Source: Streptomyces sp. Edi2 (lineage in GTDB: Bacteria > Actinomycetota > Actinomycetes > Streptomycetales > Streptomycetaceae). From it: a stretch of 64,000 bases of DNA. The position numbers and the translations under genes are program-made. Position 1 is the stretch's first letter. Every line of letters begins with the position of its first letter. The notes beneath the pieces are model-generated. The model was given only the letters and a program-made list of their open reading frames with translations, had not been told where the DNA came from and searched no databases. Location: the NCBI RefSeq assembly GCF_040253635.1, contig NZ_JBEJGX010000003.1:5729501-5793500 (forward strand), in the 5' to 3' direction. This document shows positions 7,755 to 16,228 of the stretch, piece after piece.

Positions 7755-8915
7755 ATGACGAGCGAGACCACCACACTCCCGACCAGTGAACAGATCCTCC
7801 GTGCCCCCAAGGTGCTGCTCCACGACCACCTCGACGGCGGGCTCCGGCCGGCCACGATCGTCGACCTGGCCCGTGAGACCGGCTACGAGGGCCTGCCCGA
7901 GACCGACCCGGAGAAGCTCGGGGTCTGGTTCCGTGAGGCCGCCGACTCCGGCTCGCTCGAGCGCTACCTGGAGACCTTCGCGCACACCTGCGCCGTCATG
8001 CAGACCCGTGACGCACTGGCCCGGGTGGCCGCCGAGTGCGCCGAAGACCTTGCCGCGGACGGTGTGGTCTATGCCGAGGTCAGGTACGCGCCCGAGCAGC
8101 ACCTCGAACAGGGGCTGACCCTCGAAGAGGTCGTCGAGGCGGTCAACGAGGGCTTCCGTGAGGGCGAGCGGCGGGCCCGCGAGAAGGGCCACCGCATCCG
8201 CGTCGGCGCCCTGCTCACCGCGATGCGGCACGCCGCCCGCGCCCTGGAGATCGCCGAACTCGCCAACCGCTACCGGGACACCGGCGTCGTCGGCTTCGAC
8301 ATCGCGGGTGCGGAGGCCGGTTACCCGCCCACCCGCCACCTCGACGCGTTCGAGTACCTCAAGCGGGAGAACAACCACTTCACCATCCACGCCGGTGAGG
8401 CCTTCGGTCTGCCGTCCATCTGGCAGGCCCTGCAGTGGTGCGGCGCCGACCGCCTCGGCCACGGTGTCCGGATCATCGACGACATCGAGGTCGCCGACGA
8501 CGGCTCGGTCAAGCTCGGCCGGCTCGCCTCGTACGTCCGGGACAAGCGCATCCCGCTGGAGATGTGCCCGAGCTCCAACCTGCAGACCGGGGCCGCCCCC
8601 TCCTATGCGGAGCACCCCATCGGCCTGTTGCGCCGACTGCAGTTCCGGCTCACGGTCAACACCGACAACCGGCTGATGAGCGGCACGGACATGTCCCGGG
8701 AATTCGAGCACCTGGTCAAGACCTTCCGATACACGCTCGATGACATGCAGTGGTTTACAGTCAATGCGATGAAATCAGCGTTCATTCCTTTCGATGAACG
8801 TCTGGGCATGATCAATGACGTCATCAAGCCCGGTTACGCGGAATTGCGGGCCGAATGGCTGTTCCGTCCCCAGGGCTCAACTGGCCCTGTGAACAGTGCT
8901 TCTGACTCTGCGTGA
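7755..8915 (+). CDS. add: Adenosine deaminase
   Basis: 386 residues, cytosolic, hydrolysing (deoxy)adenosine to (deoxy)inosine with a Zn-dependent TIM barrel. Visible are the metal ligands HDH (23-25, in LLHDHLDGG), the base-binding DIAGAE region, FTIHAGE with the catalytic Glu, RLGHGVRI, and NTDN near the C-terminal metal Asp. The ATG has no strong Shine-Dalgarno sequence; TAGAGT six bases upstream suggests leaderless translation. The product inosine would go to the purine nucleoside phosphorylase encoded at 23.2 kb, whose promoter carries the same operator. A strong terminator follows. Confidence 0.96.
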   Translation: MTSETTTLPTSEQILRAPKVLLHDHLDGGLRPATIVDLARETGYEGLPETDPEKLGVWFREAADSGSLERYLETFAHTCAVMQTRDALARVAAECAEDLAADGVVYAEVRYAPEQHLEQGLTLEEVVEAVNEGFREGERRAREKGHRIRVGALLTAMRHAARALEIAELANRYRDTGVVGFDIAGAEAGYPPTRHLDAFEYLKRENNHFTIHAGEAFGLPSIWQALQWCGADRLGHGVRIIDDIEVADDGSVKLGRLASYVRDKRIPLEMCPSSNLQTGAAPSYAEHPIGLLRRLQFRLTVNTDNRLMSGTDMSREFEHLVKTFRYTLDDMQWFTVNAMKSAFIPFDERLGMINDVIKPGYAELRAEWLFRPQGSTGPVNSASDSA

Positions 8916-8940
8916 GGAGCTAGCGCGAGCTTATAGCGCA

Positions 8941-8972
8941 ACGGCCGGTGGAATGTCCACCGGCCGTTTTTT
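8941..8972 (+). terminator. Intrinsic terminator after add
   Basis: A 12-bp perfect stem (ACGGCCGGTGGA / TCCACCGGCCGT), 3-base loop and a run of T: the clearest canonical terminator in the window. Confidence 0.95.
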
Positions 8973-9057
8973 CTTTCCTCGTGGCTGTTTGCGGCGCCGG
9001 TTGCCGCATCAGTAGGTTGATTGGCCGGTCAAGCCCCCATCACGAGGACGTAATTCG

Positions 9058-9336
9058 ATGAAGCAGGGAACCATCAAGACTCTCGGTACCGTCGCGCTCG
9101 GTGCCGCCTTCGCCGTCACCGCCGCGGGCGTCGCCAGCGCCGCCCCGGCGATCGGCACCTCCGACACCACCGGGGTGCTGAAGAGCCTGCCGGTGAAGGA
9201 CGCCGCCAAGACCGTCTCCGGTCTCACCAAGGCCAAGCCGGCCGGCAAGAACGTCAAGAACGTCAAGACCAAGATGAACTCCCAGGGCAACAAGCTGCTG
9301 GGCGGCCTGCAGCCCGGAAGCCTCCTCGGCGGCTGA
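9058..9336 (+). CDS. Small secreted protein of unknown function
   Basis: 92 residues. A signal peptide (KTLGTVALGAAFAVTAAGVASAAPA, cleavage after ASA or nearby) is followed by a basic, Gly/Lys-rich mature part (KNVKNVKTKMNSQGNKLLGG). No cysteine and no known domain are visible. It shares a layout and a LPVK/LPVN stretch with the secreted protein at 15805-16203. ACGAGGACG about 8-15 bases upstream is the ribosome-binding site. A GC-rich hairpin (about 9340-9370) follows. Confidence 0.75.
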   Translation: MKQGTIKTLGTVALGAAFAVTAAGVASAAPAIGTSDTTGVLKSLPVKDAAKTVSGLTKAKPAGKNVKNVKTKMNSQGNKLLGGLQPGSLLGG

Positions 9337-9443
9337 CGCCGGACGCGGCCCGGCCCCCCGGGGGCCGGGTACCGCGCCGTGCCCCAGCCGTACGCCCTGG
9401 TGCGTACGGCCGGGGCATCGTCATGTGCGGCCGTACGGGCCGG

Positions 9444-9653
9444 TCACCAGGCGGCGGCGCCGGTGGCCTTCTCCTCCGAGGGGAGGAGTATCCACAGCGC
9501 CAGATAGAGCAGGAACTGAGGGCCGGGAAGCAGACACGACACCACGAAGAGCACGCGCATCGTCGTCGGGGTCGTACCGAAGCGACGGGCCAGGCCCGCG
9601 CACACTCCGGCGATCATTCGGTTGTTGCGGGGGCGGACCAGTGCGGCGGCCAT
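9444..9653 (-). CDS. PspC-domain membrane protein
   Basis: 69 residues: RPRNNRMIAGVCAGLARRFGTTPTTMRVLFVVSCLLPGPQFLLYLALWILLPSEE is a complete PspC domain with a cytosolic amphipathic part and one long hydrophobic segment. PspC-type proteins take part in envelope-stress responses, and in Streptomyces they also form the sensor part of some two-component systems; here the domain stands alone. AAAGGAG lies just upstream of the ATG. Confidence 0.88.
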   Translation of the reverse strand: MAAALVRPRNNRMIAGVCAGLARRFGTTPTTMRVLFVVSCLLPGPQFLLYLALWILLPSEEKATGAAAW

Positions 9654-9698
9654 GAGGACGGCTCCTTTGCGACTCGGTGGGGCGTTTGCCCCGATGTC

Positions 9699-10214
9699 TC
9701 AAAGGTAGGTCCGGCTGCCGGAGAGAGCATCAGCCTTCGGGGCCAGTCCAACCCTGGGGATTGTCGGGGTTGCATCCCCGAGATGCCCATGGCGGCGGCG
9801 CAGCCGGCAGCGCGCCCCGGGGACGACCGCCAGGTGCACCACGGCCACCCCGAAGGTGCCCAGCAGCACCGAGTCGATGTCCGGGACCCGGCCGGGCACC
9901 CCTGACTGCAGCAGCTCGATGGCCAGCGCGATCATCGCTCCGGCGAAAGCGGTACGGGTCAGGGACACCAGTGGCGAAACGTTCAGGCGGCCCGCGGAGA
10001 GGGGCAGCAGCACCCCCAGGGGCGCCAGCAACAGCACCGAGCCGCCCAGATGCTGGACGACGTCCCACGACCAGCCGCGCGCCAGCTCGGCACGGATCGT
10101 CGCCAGTGGTTCGAGATTCGCGGCCGGCACCCACGGCACCGTGCGGGAACGCAGTGTCAGCCAGGCGACGGTCGACAAATGCGCCACGAGGAGGAGAAGT
10201 CCGGTGACGCGCAT
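9699..10214 (-). CDS. VanZ-like family membrane protein
   Basis: 171 residues from ATG 10214 (a GTG at 10253 would add 13). Four hydrophobic segments and the VanZ pattern NLEPLATIRAELARG, then GGSVLLLAPLGVLLPL, AIELLQSGVPGRVPDIDSVLLGTFGV. VanZ itself gives low-level teicoplanin resistance, but most homologues are uncharacterised. It lies 45 bases upstream of the pspC-like gene on the same strand. Confidence 0.85.
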   Translation of the reverse strand: MRVTGLLLLVAHLSTVAWLTLRSRTVPWVPAANLEPLATIRAELARGWSWDVVQHLGGSVLLLAPLGVLLPLSAGRLNVSPLVSLTRTAFAGAMIALAIELLQSGVPGRVPDIDSVLLGTFGVAVVHLAVVPGARCRLRRRHGHLGDATPTIPRVGLAPKADALSGSRTYL

Positions 10215-10379
10215 ACGGGGAGCGGCGGTGGTGCCGGGGCCATGAGGCTGCACACAGGCCAGGACGCGGGGAGTGGGGGCTGCGGTTCCGCCCAGTTGCG
10301 CCCGTCTTGAGCCGCCCGATCGGCCGTGTCAGCAGCGTCGGACCCGTCGTGGTGACCCGTCTTCCCTCGACCGGTCACC

Positions 10380-10500
10380 CCTCTTCCGGCGCGACAGTCG
10401 TCCCTCCTCCGGCAGAGATCATCCCTCTTCCGGCGACGGGTCGTCCTTCCTCCGGCAGCGGGGCCCCCCTCTCCCGGCAGCGGGTCATCCCTCTTCCGAC
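10380..10500. repeat. Imperfect tandem repeat of about 22 bp running into the lipoprotein gene
   Basis: Six copies related to CCTCTTCCGGC begin near 10380, 10404, 10424, 10445, 10469 and 10490 and continue through the stop codon of the lipoprotein gene. The stretch 10254-10484 holds no other supported gene. Confidence 0.7.
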
Positions 10501-11135
10501 ATGGGATCGCCCCACCCGGCGTTCTCCGCGATGTCGGGATTGGCCAGCACGTCCGCCGAGCAGTCGTAACGGTGCGCCGTATCGTCGCCCGGCCCGCCCA
10601 GCACGGCCGCATGGGTGCGGCCCAGCGCCGGGCTTGCGCCGTAGGTGCACACGAGCTGCGCCAGCGCGAACGACGGCAGGTCGTCCGGCCGGATGCTCAG
10701 CCGCAGCGCATCCGCGGGGTCGCCGTCGCGCGGCCCCGTGACCTTGACGTCCCGGGGCAGTGCGCTGCTGAAGCCGGCCTTCTCTTCGTCCGCCGACGGA
10801 TCGCGCTGCAGCTCGTGGAGCAGGGCACGGGCGGTCGGCAGCCGTGGGTCGTCGGCCTTGGATGGGGGCACTGCCCGCTCGACCTGCGCCAGCGCCGAGC
10901 CGCACACCAGATACACGATCGCCTGCGAGCCCGGACCCGTGTCCGTGCCCGCGTCCGCGCCGGACGACGCCGATGCCGAGGGCGCCGGGCTCGCCGGGGC
11001 CTTGCAGCTCACCCGTGAGGGCGCGCCGCCCGCGTCGACCGGTACGGACGTGCCCCGGATCCCGCAGCCCGCGGCCGCGAGCGCGAGCACCGCCACGGCG
11101 GCGGTGCGCCGTCCTGTGCGCCTGCCCGGCCTCAT
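10485..11135 (-). CDS. Lipoprotein of the afsQ operon
   Basis: 216 residues with a lipobox (LALAAAGC) and a Ser/Ala/Asp-rich linker, then a folded domain containing IVYLVCGSALAQVERAVP and VCTYGASPALGRTHAAVLGG. Its start codon overlaps the stop of the sensor kinase (ATGA), so it is the third gene of the afsQ1-afsQ2-lipoprotein operon. Position outside the membrane next to a sensor kinase suggests a role in signal perception (inference). The C-terminus lies within a tandem DNA repeat, so its last residues may vary between strains. Confidence 0.8.
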   Translation of the reverse strand: MRPGRRTGRRTAAVAVLALAAAGCGIRGTSVPVDAGGAPSRVSCKAPASPAPSASASSGADAGTDTGPGSQAIVYLVCGSALAQVERAVPPSKADDPRLPTARALLHELQRDPSADEEKAGFSSALPRDVKVTGPRDGDPADALRLSIRPDDLPSFALAQLVCTYGASPALGRTHAAVLGGPGDDTAHRYDCSADVLANPDIAENAGWGDPMSEEG

Positions 11136-12985
11136 CGCCCGCCCTCCGTGCCCTCGTCGTCGGCCGTGTCGTCGTTCCGCCGGTCGCCGTCCGTCAGAGG
11201 GGAGGCGTCCATCGGCAGGTGCAGGGTGAAGACCGCGCCGCCCTCGGGGAGGTTGGCCGCGGTGATCTCTCCGCCGTGGATATGCGCGTTCTCCAGCGCG
11301 ATCGACAGGCCCAGACCGCTGCCCTCCGACCGCGGCCGGGAGGCGCTGGCCTTGTAGAAGCGGTCGAAGACGTGCGGGAGGACTTCCTCCGGGATGCCGG
11401 GGCCGTGATCCCGGACGCGGATCACCAGCTTCCCGCTCCCGGGCCGCCCCTCGCCCGACGCCTTGCCGGCCCGCTCCGGCCCGCCACCTTCCGTACCGGC
11501 CGCCGGCCCACCGGCCACATCAGCCTCGGCCGCGCCGCCTGAACCGCCTGAACGCCCTGAACTCCCAGGACCGCCTGAACCACCCGGACCGCCCGCACCA
11601 CCCGGACCGCCGCCGGCAGAGACGGCCGTGCTGCCCGTCCGGCCCCCGCCGTCGCTCGCCGGGCCTTCCGTGCTGACCGAAACCCGCACCGGCGAACCAC
11701 CGTGCTTGAGGGCGTTGCCGATCAGATTCGCCAGGATCACATCGAGCCGCCGCGGGTCCAGCCGGACCACGATGCCGCGGTCCGCGTCCAGTTCGACCGC
11801 GTCCAGCCAGGCCCGGGCGTCGATACAGGCGGTCACCTGGTCCGCGACATCGACATCGTCCAGCACGAGACGGGCCGTGCCCGCGTCGAAGCGGGTGACC
11901 TCCATCAGGTTCTCCACGAGGTCGTTGAGCCGCCGGGTCTCGCTGACCACCAGCTGCACGGCGGGCGCGATCATCGGGTCGAGGGAGTCGGCCTCCTCCT
12001 CCAGCACCTCGCTGACGGCGGTGATCGCGGTCAGCGGCGTCCGCAGCTCGTGCGACATATCGGCGACGAACCGCCGGGACGCCGCCTCGCGCCCGCTCAG
12101 CTCCTCGACCCGGTGCTCCAGACGCTCCGCCGTACGGTTGAACGTCCGGGAGAGGTCGGCGAGTTCATCCGTGCCGGTCACCCGCAGCCGGGTGTCCAGC
12201 CGCCCCTCGCCGAGCTGCCGTGCGGCATGCCCCAGCCGCTGTACGGGCCGCAGCACCGTCGTCGCGGCGGCCTGCGCCAGCAGGGCCGAGCCGACCAGCG
12301 CGAGCGCCGTGGCGATCCCCAGCGACCAGGCCAGTGAGGTGAGGTCCTGCCGCTCGGCGGCCAGGGACTTCATCATGTAGCCGGTGGGCCCGCCGCCGAT
12401 CACCTTTGCCCCGGCGACGAGGTAGGGCGTGTCCTCGACCTGCTTGCGCTGCCAGTAGAGGTGGTGCGCGTACCGGTTGGACTCGTCGACCGGACGCACC
12501 TCGTTGACCGCGTGGCGGAGCTGCACGGGCACGTTGTCGAGCGTCAGCAGGTCCTTGTCCGTGGTGGCCGCGCAGTCCTTGCCCTCGCGGTCCACGCCTA
12601 TCAGCAGCACCGTGTAGTTCTGCGGCCCTGCCGCCATCTGCCGGGCGGCATCCTGCAGTTCGGCGCACCGCGGATGCAGCGGCAGCGACCGCGTGTTGTC
12701 CTCCAGCGCCTTGCGGAAGTCCTTGAGGACGGCGTTTTGCGTGCGGTCCAGAACGGTGTTGCGGTTGAGCCAGTACGCGATGCCCGAGGCGGAGACCGCG
12801 GCGGTCAACGCCACCAGCGCAAAGACCACGACCAGCCGCAGCCGCAGGCTGGTCCAGCGCAGCAGCCCCGAGGGGCGGCCGAGCATCCGCAGCACCCGCC
12901 GGCCGGCCGCGGGCGCACCGTCGCCGCCGGCCCCGTCGCCCGCACCGTCCTCCGTCGTCGCACCGCCCGTGGAACGCTTGCTCAC
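11132..12985 (-). CDS. afsQ2: Sensor histidine kinase AfsQ2
   Basis: 617 residues from GTG 12985, which overlaps the afsQ1 stop (GTGA). Two transmembrane segments (about 49-73 and 219-242) flank an extracellular sensor domain; HAMP follows, then the H-box SHELRTPL (His312), N-box NLIGNALKHG (Asn424), DHGPGIP and GSGLGLSI. In S. coelicolor AfsQ1/Q2 responds to glutamate nitrogen supply and modulates antibiotic production. Odd: about 78 Gly/Ser/Ala-rich residues (442-519) are inserted in the ATPase domain between the N and G1 boxes. Confidence 0.92.
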   Translation of the reverse strand: MSKRSTGGATTEDGAGDGAGGDGAPAAGRRVLRMLGRPSGLLRWTSLRLRLVVVFALVALTAAVSASGIAYWLNRNTVLDRTQNAVLKDFRKALEDNTRSLPLHPRCAELQDAARQMAAGPQNYTVLLIGVDREGKDCAATTDKDLLTLDNVPVQLRHAVNEVRPVDESNRYAHHLYWQRKQVEDTPYLVAGAKVIGGGPTGYMMKSLAAERQDLTSLAWSLGIATALALVGSALLAQAAATTVLRPVQRLGHAARQLGEGRLDTRLRVTGTDELADLSRTFNRTAERLEHRVEELSGREAASRRFVADMSHELRTPLTAITAVSEVLEEEADSLDPMIAPAVQLVVSETRRLNDLVENLMEVTRFDAGTARLVLDDVDVADQVTACIDARAWLDAVELDADRGIVVRLDPRRLDVILANLIGNALKHGGSPVRVSVSTEGPASDGGGRTGSTAVSAGGGPGGAGGPGGSGGPGSSGRSGGSGGAAEADVAGGPAAGTEGGGPERAGKASGEGRPGSGKLVIRVRDHGPGIPEEVLPHVFDRFYKASASRPRSEGSGLGLSIALENAHIHGGEITAANLPEGGAVFTLHLPMDASPLTDGDRRNDDTADDEGTEGGR

Positions 12986-13668
12986 TGCGGCGAGTCCAGC
13001 CGGTAGCCGACGCCGCGGACCGTACGGATCAGGGTCGGGGAGGACGGTACGTCCTCCACCTTCGCGCGCAGCCGCTGTACACACGCGTCCACCAGGCGCG
13101 AGTCGCCGAGGTAGTCGTGCTCCCACACCAGCCGCAACAACTGCTGCCGGGACAGGGCCTGGCCGGGCCGGCGGCTCAACTCCAGCAGCAATCGCAGCTC
13201 GGTCGGCGTCAGTTGCAGATCCTCGCCGTTCTTGGTCACCGTCATCGCCGACCGGTCGATCATCAGCGAGCCGAACGTCGCGGAGTCACTGGACTCGCGC
13301 TCGCCACGGCGCAGTACGGCCCGGATCCGGGCGTCCAGCACCCTTCCCTGCACGGGTTTGACGACATAGTCGTCGGCGCCGGACTCCAGGCCCACCACGA
13401 CATCGATATCGTCGTTACGCGCGGTGAGCAGGATGATGGGCAGCTGGTCCGTACGCCTGATCCGCCGGCACACCTCGAAACCGTCGATGCCCGGCAGCAT
13501 CACATCCAGCACGATCAGGTCCGGGCGCTGCTCGCGCAGCAGCTTCAGGCCGTCCTCGCCCGTCGCCGCGGTCACCACACGGTGACCCTGGCGCGACAGC
13601 GAGAGTTCGAGGGCCGTGCGGATGGCGTCGTCGTCCTCGATCAGCAACAGGAAAGGCACGTCAGCCAT
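12982..13668 (-). CDS. afsQ1: Response regulator AfsQ1
   Basis: 228 residues, OmpR/PhoB type. Receiver domain with acidic pocket EDD (11-13), phosphoacceptor Asp55 in LIVLDVMLPG and Lys104 in YVVKP; C-terminal winged helix with LTPTELRLLLELSRRPGQALSR and VDACVQRLRAKVE. The ATG at 13668 gives the normal family length. It is first in the operon and divergent from sigQ; a direct repeat fitting the AfsQ1 box lies between. Confidence 0.94.
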   Translation of the reverse strand: MADVPFLLLIEDDDAIRTALELSLSRQGHRVVTAATGEDGLKLLREQRPDLIVLDVMLPGIDGFEVCRRIRRTDQLPIILLTARNDDIDVVVGLESGADDYVVKPVQGRVLDARIRAVLRRGERESSDSATFGSLMIDRSAMTVTKNGEDLQLTPTELRLLLELSRRPGQALSRQQLLRLVWEHDYLGDSRLVDACVQRLRAKVEDVPSSPTLIRTVRGVGYRLDSPQ

Positions 13669-13762
13669 TCTGGCCCATGGGACGCCTGGAGATCGACCAG
13701 TGGCGCTCTCGTACACAAGGCCCGCACCCGTGCGGCGTCCGCGACGCGCCGCACCGGCCCCT

Positions 13763-13778
13763 GTGACAGGCCTGTGAC
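13763..13778. promoter_or_regulatory. AfsQ1-type binding box (GTnAC-n6-GTnAC)
   Basis: GTGAC (13763-13767) and GTGAC (13774-13778) are separated by exactly six bases, matching the published AfsQ1 consensus GTnAC-n6-GTnAC. It lies in the afsQ1/sigQ divergent region, 94 bases from the afsQ1 start and 115 from the sigQ start. Confidence 0.85.
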
Positions 13779-13893
13779 AGTCGGCGGACAACGCGATGAA
13801 ACTGGGTTGGCAGTCTTTGGGGCATCGGGAGAGATCAACACCCGGACAGCACGAACGAACCGAACGAGCTGGCTCTACGACGGGGGGCGCGAG

Positions 13894-14694
13894 ATGAACA
13901 CACTGCACGGCACCACTACCAGCGCAGTTATCACGCGGCTCCATGACGTCAGGACCGGCGAGAAGTCCGGTGCAGGCCGGGTGTGCACCCGCAGCATCGG
14001 GCGCCAGCGGCCGCCGTACATGGTGGCCATCGACGCCACGACGGTCACGCAGGTCGGGGCCGACGGGGAAAACCGGGGGCACGGGGGCAACGCCGCCCAC
14101 GGGGGAAACAACGGGGGAACGGAGTACAGGGAGGACACGGGGGAACGGCGCTCCGCGTCGGAGACGGCAGAGGCCGAAGCGGCCTTCACCGCCTACGTCC
14201 AGGAGCGCCGCGCCTCCCTGTACGCCACCGCCTACCACCTGACCGGCGACCGCTACGAGGCCGAGGACCTGCTGCAGAGTGCGCTGTTCTCGACCTACCG
14301 GGCGTGGGACCGGATCAGCGACAAGGCGGCGCTCGGCGGCTATCTGCGCCGCACCATGACGAACCTGCACATCAGCGCCTGGCGCCGGCGCAAGCTCAAC
14401 GAGTACCCGACCGAGGAGCTGCCGGAGACGGCGGCCGACGTGGACGCGATGCGCGGCACCGAGCTGCGCGCCGTGCTGTGGCAGGCGCTGGTCCGGCTGC
14501 CCGAGACGCAGCGCACGATGCTGGTGCTGCGCTACTACGAGGGCCGTACGGACCCGGAGATCGCGGACATTCTCGACATCAGTGTCGGCACGGTGAAGTC
14601 GAGCATCTGGCGCGCCCTGCGCCGGCTGCGCGAGGACGAGGTCCTCAGCTTCGGCCGTGACCAGGAAGAGTCCTTCGGCGAGCTGGTGGCCTGA
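13894..14694 (+). CDS. sigQ: RNA polymerase ECF-type sigma factor SigQ
   Basis: 266 residues, SigE-family ECF sigma factor. An N-terminal extension of about 95 residues is Gly/Asn/Glu-rich and encoded by repeated CGGGGG-type DNA; region 2 (AFTAYVQERRASLYATAYHLTGDRYEAEDLLQSALFSTYRAWD) and region 4 (LVRLPETQRTMLVLRYYEGRTDPEIADILDISVGTVKSSIWRALRRLRE) follow. In S. coelicolor sigQ is an AfsQ1 target. The ATG at 13894 follows a GGGGGGCGCGAG stretch. Divergent from afsQ1. Confidence 0.92.
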   Translation: MNTLHGTTTSAVITRLHDVRTGEKSGAGRVCTRSIGRQRPPYMVAIDATTVTQVGADGENRGHGGNAAHGGNNGGTEYREDTGERRSASETAEAEAAFTAYVQERRASLYATAYHLTGDRYEAEDLLQSALFSTYRAWDRISDKAALGGYLRRTMTNLHISAWRRRKLNEYPTEELPETAADVDAMRGTELRAVLWQALVRLPETQRTMLVLRYYEGRTDPEIADILDISVGTVKSSIWRALRRLREDEVLSFGRDQEESFGELVA

Positions 14695-14698
14695 GGAT

Positions 14699-14808
14699 CG
14701 GGGGAGCCCGAGGGGGATCGGGGGAACCGGGGGGAACGCCCGAGGGGGTAAAGGGGATACCCGGGGTACCGGGGATACGGGGGAAAGTAAGGGGAATACG
14801 GGGGAAGA
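14699..14808. repeat. G-run-rich spacer after sigQ
   Basis: At least ten runs of four or more G on the + strand (GGGGGA-type), directly after the sigQ stop. The arrangement could form G-quadruplexes in DNA or in the sigQ mRNA tail. No coding sense was found. Confidence 0.65.
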
Positions 14809-14811
14809 GGG

Positions 14812-14853
14812 AGCGGGTTCGGGCGGCCGGGGGGTCTGCCCGAGCCCGCTTCT
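14812..14853. terminator. Terminator between sigQ and the convergent kinase gene
   Basis: AGCGGGTTCGGGC (14812-14824) pairs with GCCCGAGCCCGCT (14838-14850) over 13 bp with one wobble. Confidence 0.75.
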
Positions 14854-14919
14854 TCGTGTGTGGGGCCCGCCCCGGGACGGCCCGTCCCCGGTGCGGCCCC
14901 GGCGGCGACCGGCCTCGCT

Positions 14920-15654
14920 CTACGCGTCCACCGCATCCACCACGTCCGCCGCCCGGTCCGCTCGCGCCGCCGATATACGGGCCAGGGCCTCCGGCTTGGC
15001 ACAGGGGTGTGCGCCCAGCGCGGCGTGCCGGGCGACGACGGACCTCTCGTTGCGCAGCAGGCGCAGGCCCCGGCGGACGAGGTAGGGGGCCGACTTGCGG
15101 CCCTCGCGCAGATCCCGTGCCAGCCGGCGGCGGAAGGTGGTGCCCGGGCGGCCGCGCAGGCACAGCGCGTCGGCCAGCAGTCCCGCCGCATGGCAGTCCG
15201 CGATGACATCGGCGGCGAAGATGCCCTCCGCGATGAACAGCGGGGCGCCGCCGAGGTCCAGCCCCGACACGCCGACCCGGGCGCTGGTTGCGATGTCGTA
15301 GACCGGCACGTCGGTGCGCCCCGAACGGCACAGCGCGTCGATGGCCGCGACCGCGGCGGCGGCGTCCCAGGACAGCGGCGCGTCCCAGTCGGCGCCGCCG
15401 CCGTCGGGCAGTTGCGGCAGCGTCGGGTCCGTCCCCTCCTTGTAGAAGTCGTCGAGACGGAGGACGGGCAGTCCGCTGCGTGCGGCCAGGGAGGTCTTGC
15501 CGGAGCCCGAGGGGCCGGTCAGCAGAATGACCCGGGCGCGGGCGCCTCCTTGCTCATGGGGGTCCTCCCGCTCGGGCGAAGCCGAGCGCGGGGGAGGGGC
15601 CGGGAGCGCGGGGGAGGGCGGCGGCTGGGTGCGGGAGTGGGAGCTCACGGGCAC
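14920..15654 (-). CDS. Uridine kinase-like P-loop kinase
   Basis: 244 residues from GTG 15654. Walker A is GPSGSGKT (47-54); VLRLDDFYKEGTDPTLPQL is the uridine-kinase-type substrate region and PLFIAEGIFAADVI the Walker B equivalent. RGRPGTTFRRRLARDLREGRKS resembles the lid. The first 40 residues are Pro/Ser-rich and partly encoded by a hairpin repeat (15557-15597), so the real start may differ. Nucleoside kinase specificity is inferred; it fits the nucleoside genes nearby. Confidence 0.82.
   Translation of the reverse strand: MPVSSHSRTQPPPSPALPAPPPRSASPEREDPHEQGGARARVILLTGPSGSGKTSLAARSGLPVLRLDDFYKEGTDPTLPQLPDGGGADWDAPLSWDAAAAVAAIDALCRSGRTDVPVYDIATSARVGVSGLDLGGAPLFIAEGIFAADVIADCHAAGLLADALCLRGRPGTTFRRRLARDLREGRKSAPYLVRRGLRLLRNERSVVARHAALGAHPCAKPEALARISAARADRAADVVDAVDA
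15557..15597. repeat. Dispersed GC-rich hairpin repeat at the 5' end of the kinase gene
   Basis: On the minus strand it reads CCTCCCCCGCGCTCGG, a short loop, then CCGAGCGGGAGGACCCCCA, the same layout as the repeat in deoC (19584-19617) and in both long inverted-repeat arms (46660-46692, 49323-49355). Confidence 0.6.
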
Positions 15655-15804
15655 CCATTGTCGCGTATGGGGCCGTGTGGGGTACCCCTGGCGCGCGAGG
15701 TGGATCGGCTCCCCCGCCTCAACTACTCTACGGAGTCAATCGATTACTCGACCGCTCTCGCTCGCGCAGCGCTTCGACCCCTCCGAATCCCCAGGCAGGT
15801 GCCC

Positions 15805-16203
15805 ATGCCCTCCCATGCACGTCTCAAGTCCAGCCGCATTCCGCGCACTCTGCTGCGGGCGGGGCTGGTGATCTCCGCGGCCGGTGCCGCGATCGCGGCG
15901 GGTGGTGCTGCCACGGCGTCCGCCGCGCCCGCCGCCGCGGAACGCCCCTCCGACACCGGCGCCACCGCCTCGGCACTGACCGGCGCACTGCTGAACTCCG
16001 CGGCCGGCCTCAGCACGGTCAAGAACCTCCCGGTGAACCCGCTGGCCAACACCCCCGTCGACCCGCTGGCCAACACCGTCAGCACCCAGATCGCCGACTT
16101 CAAGCCGGTGAGCACGTCGCTGCTGACCGGCGCGCTCTCGCACGGCGGTGCGCTCAGGGATCTGCCGCTGGTGGGGACGTTGACGAGGGTGCTGCCGGGC
16201 TGA
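15805..16203 (+). CDS. Small secreted protein with an NPLANTPVDPLANT repeat
   Basis: 132 residues. A basic N-terminus (MPSHARLKSSRIPR) and hydrophobic core form a signal peptide ending in TASAAPAAA. The mature part contains two copies of a PLANT unit (NPLANTPVDPLANTV) and no cysteine. AGGCAGGT lies upstream of the ATG. Function unknown; similar in plan to the protein at 9058-9336, so both may be envelope-associated. A tandem DNA repeat follows. Confidence 0.75.
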   Translation: MPSHARLKSSRIPRTLLRAGLVISAAGAAIAAGGAATASAAPAAAERPSDTGATASALTGALLNSAAGLSTVKNLPVNPLANTPVDPLANTVSTQIADFKPVSTSLLTGALSHGGALRDLPLVGTLTRVLPG

Positions 16204-16228
16204 GGGGCGGTGCGGGCGGCGGGCGCTG

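Noticed and set aside
13117..13893. Extension of sigQ upstream across afsQ1
   Set aside because: The frame is open by composition only; ATG 13894 has a ribosome-binding site and gives the family N-terminus, and afsQ1 is certain on the other strand.
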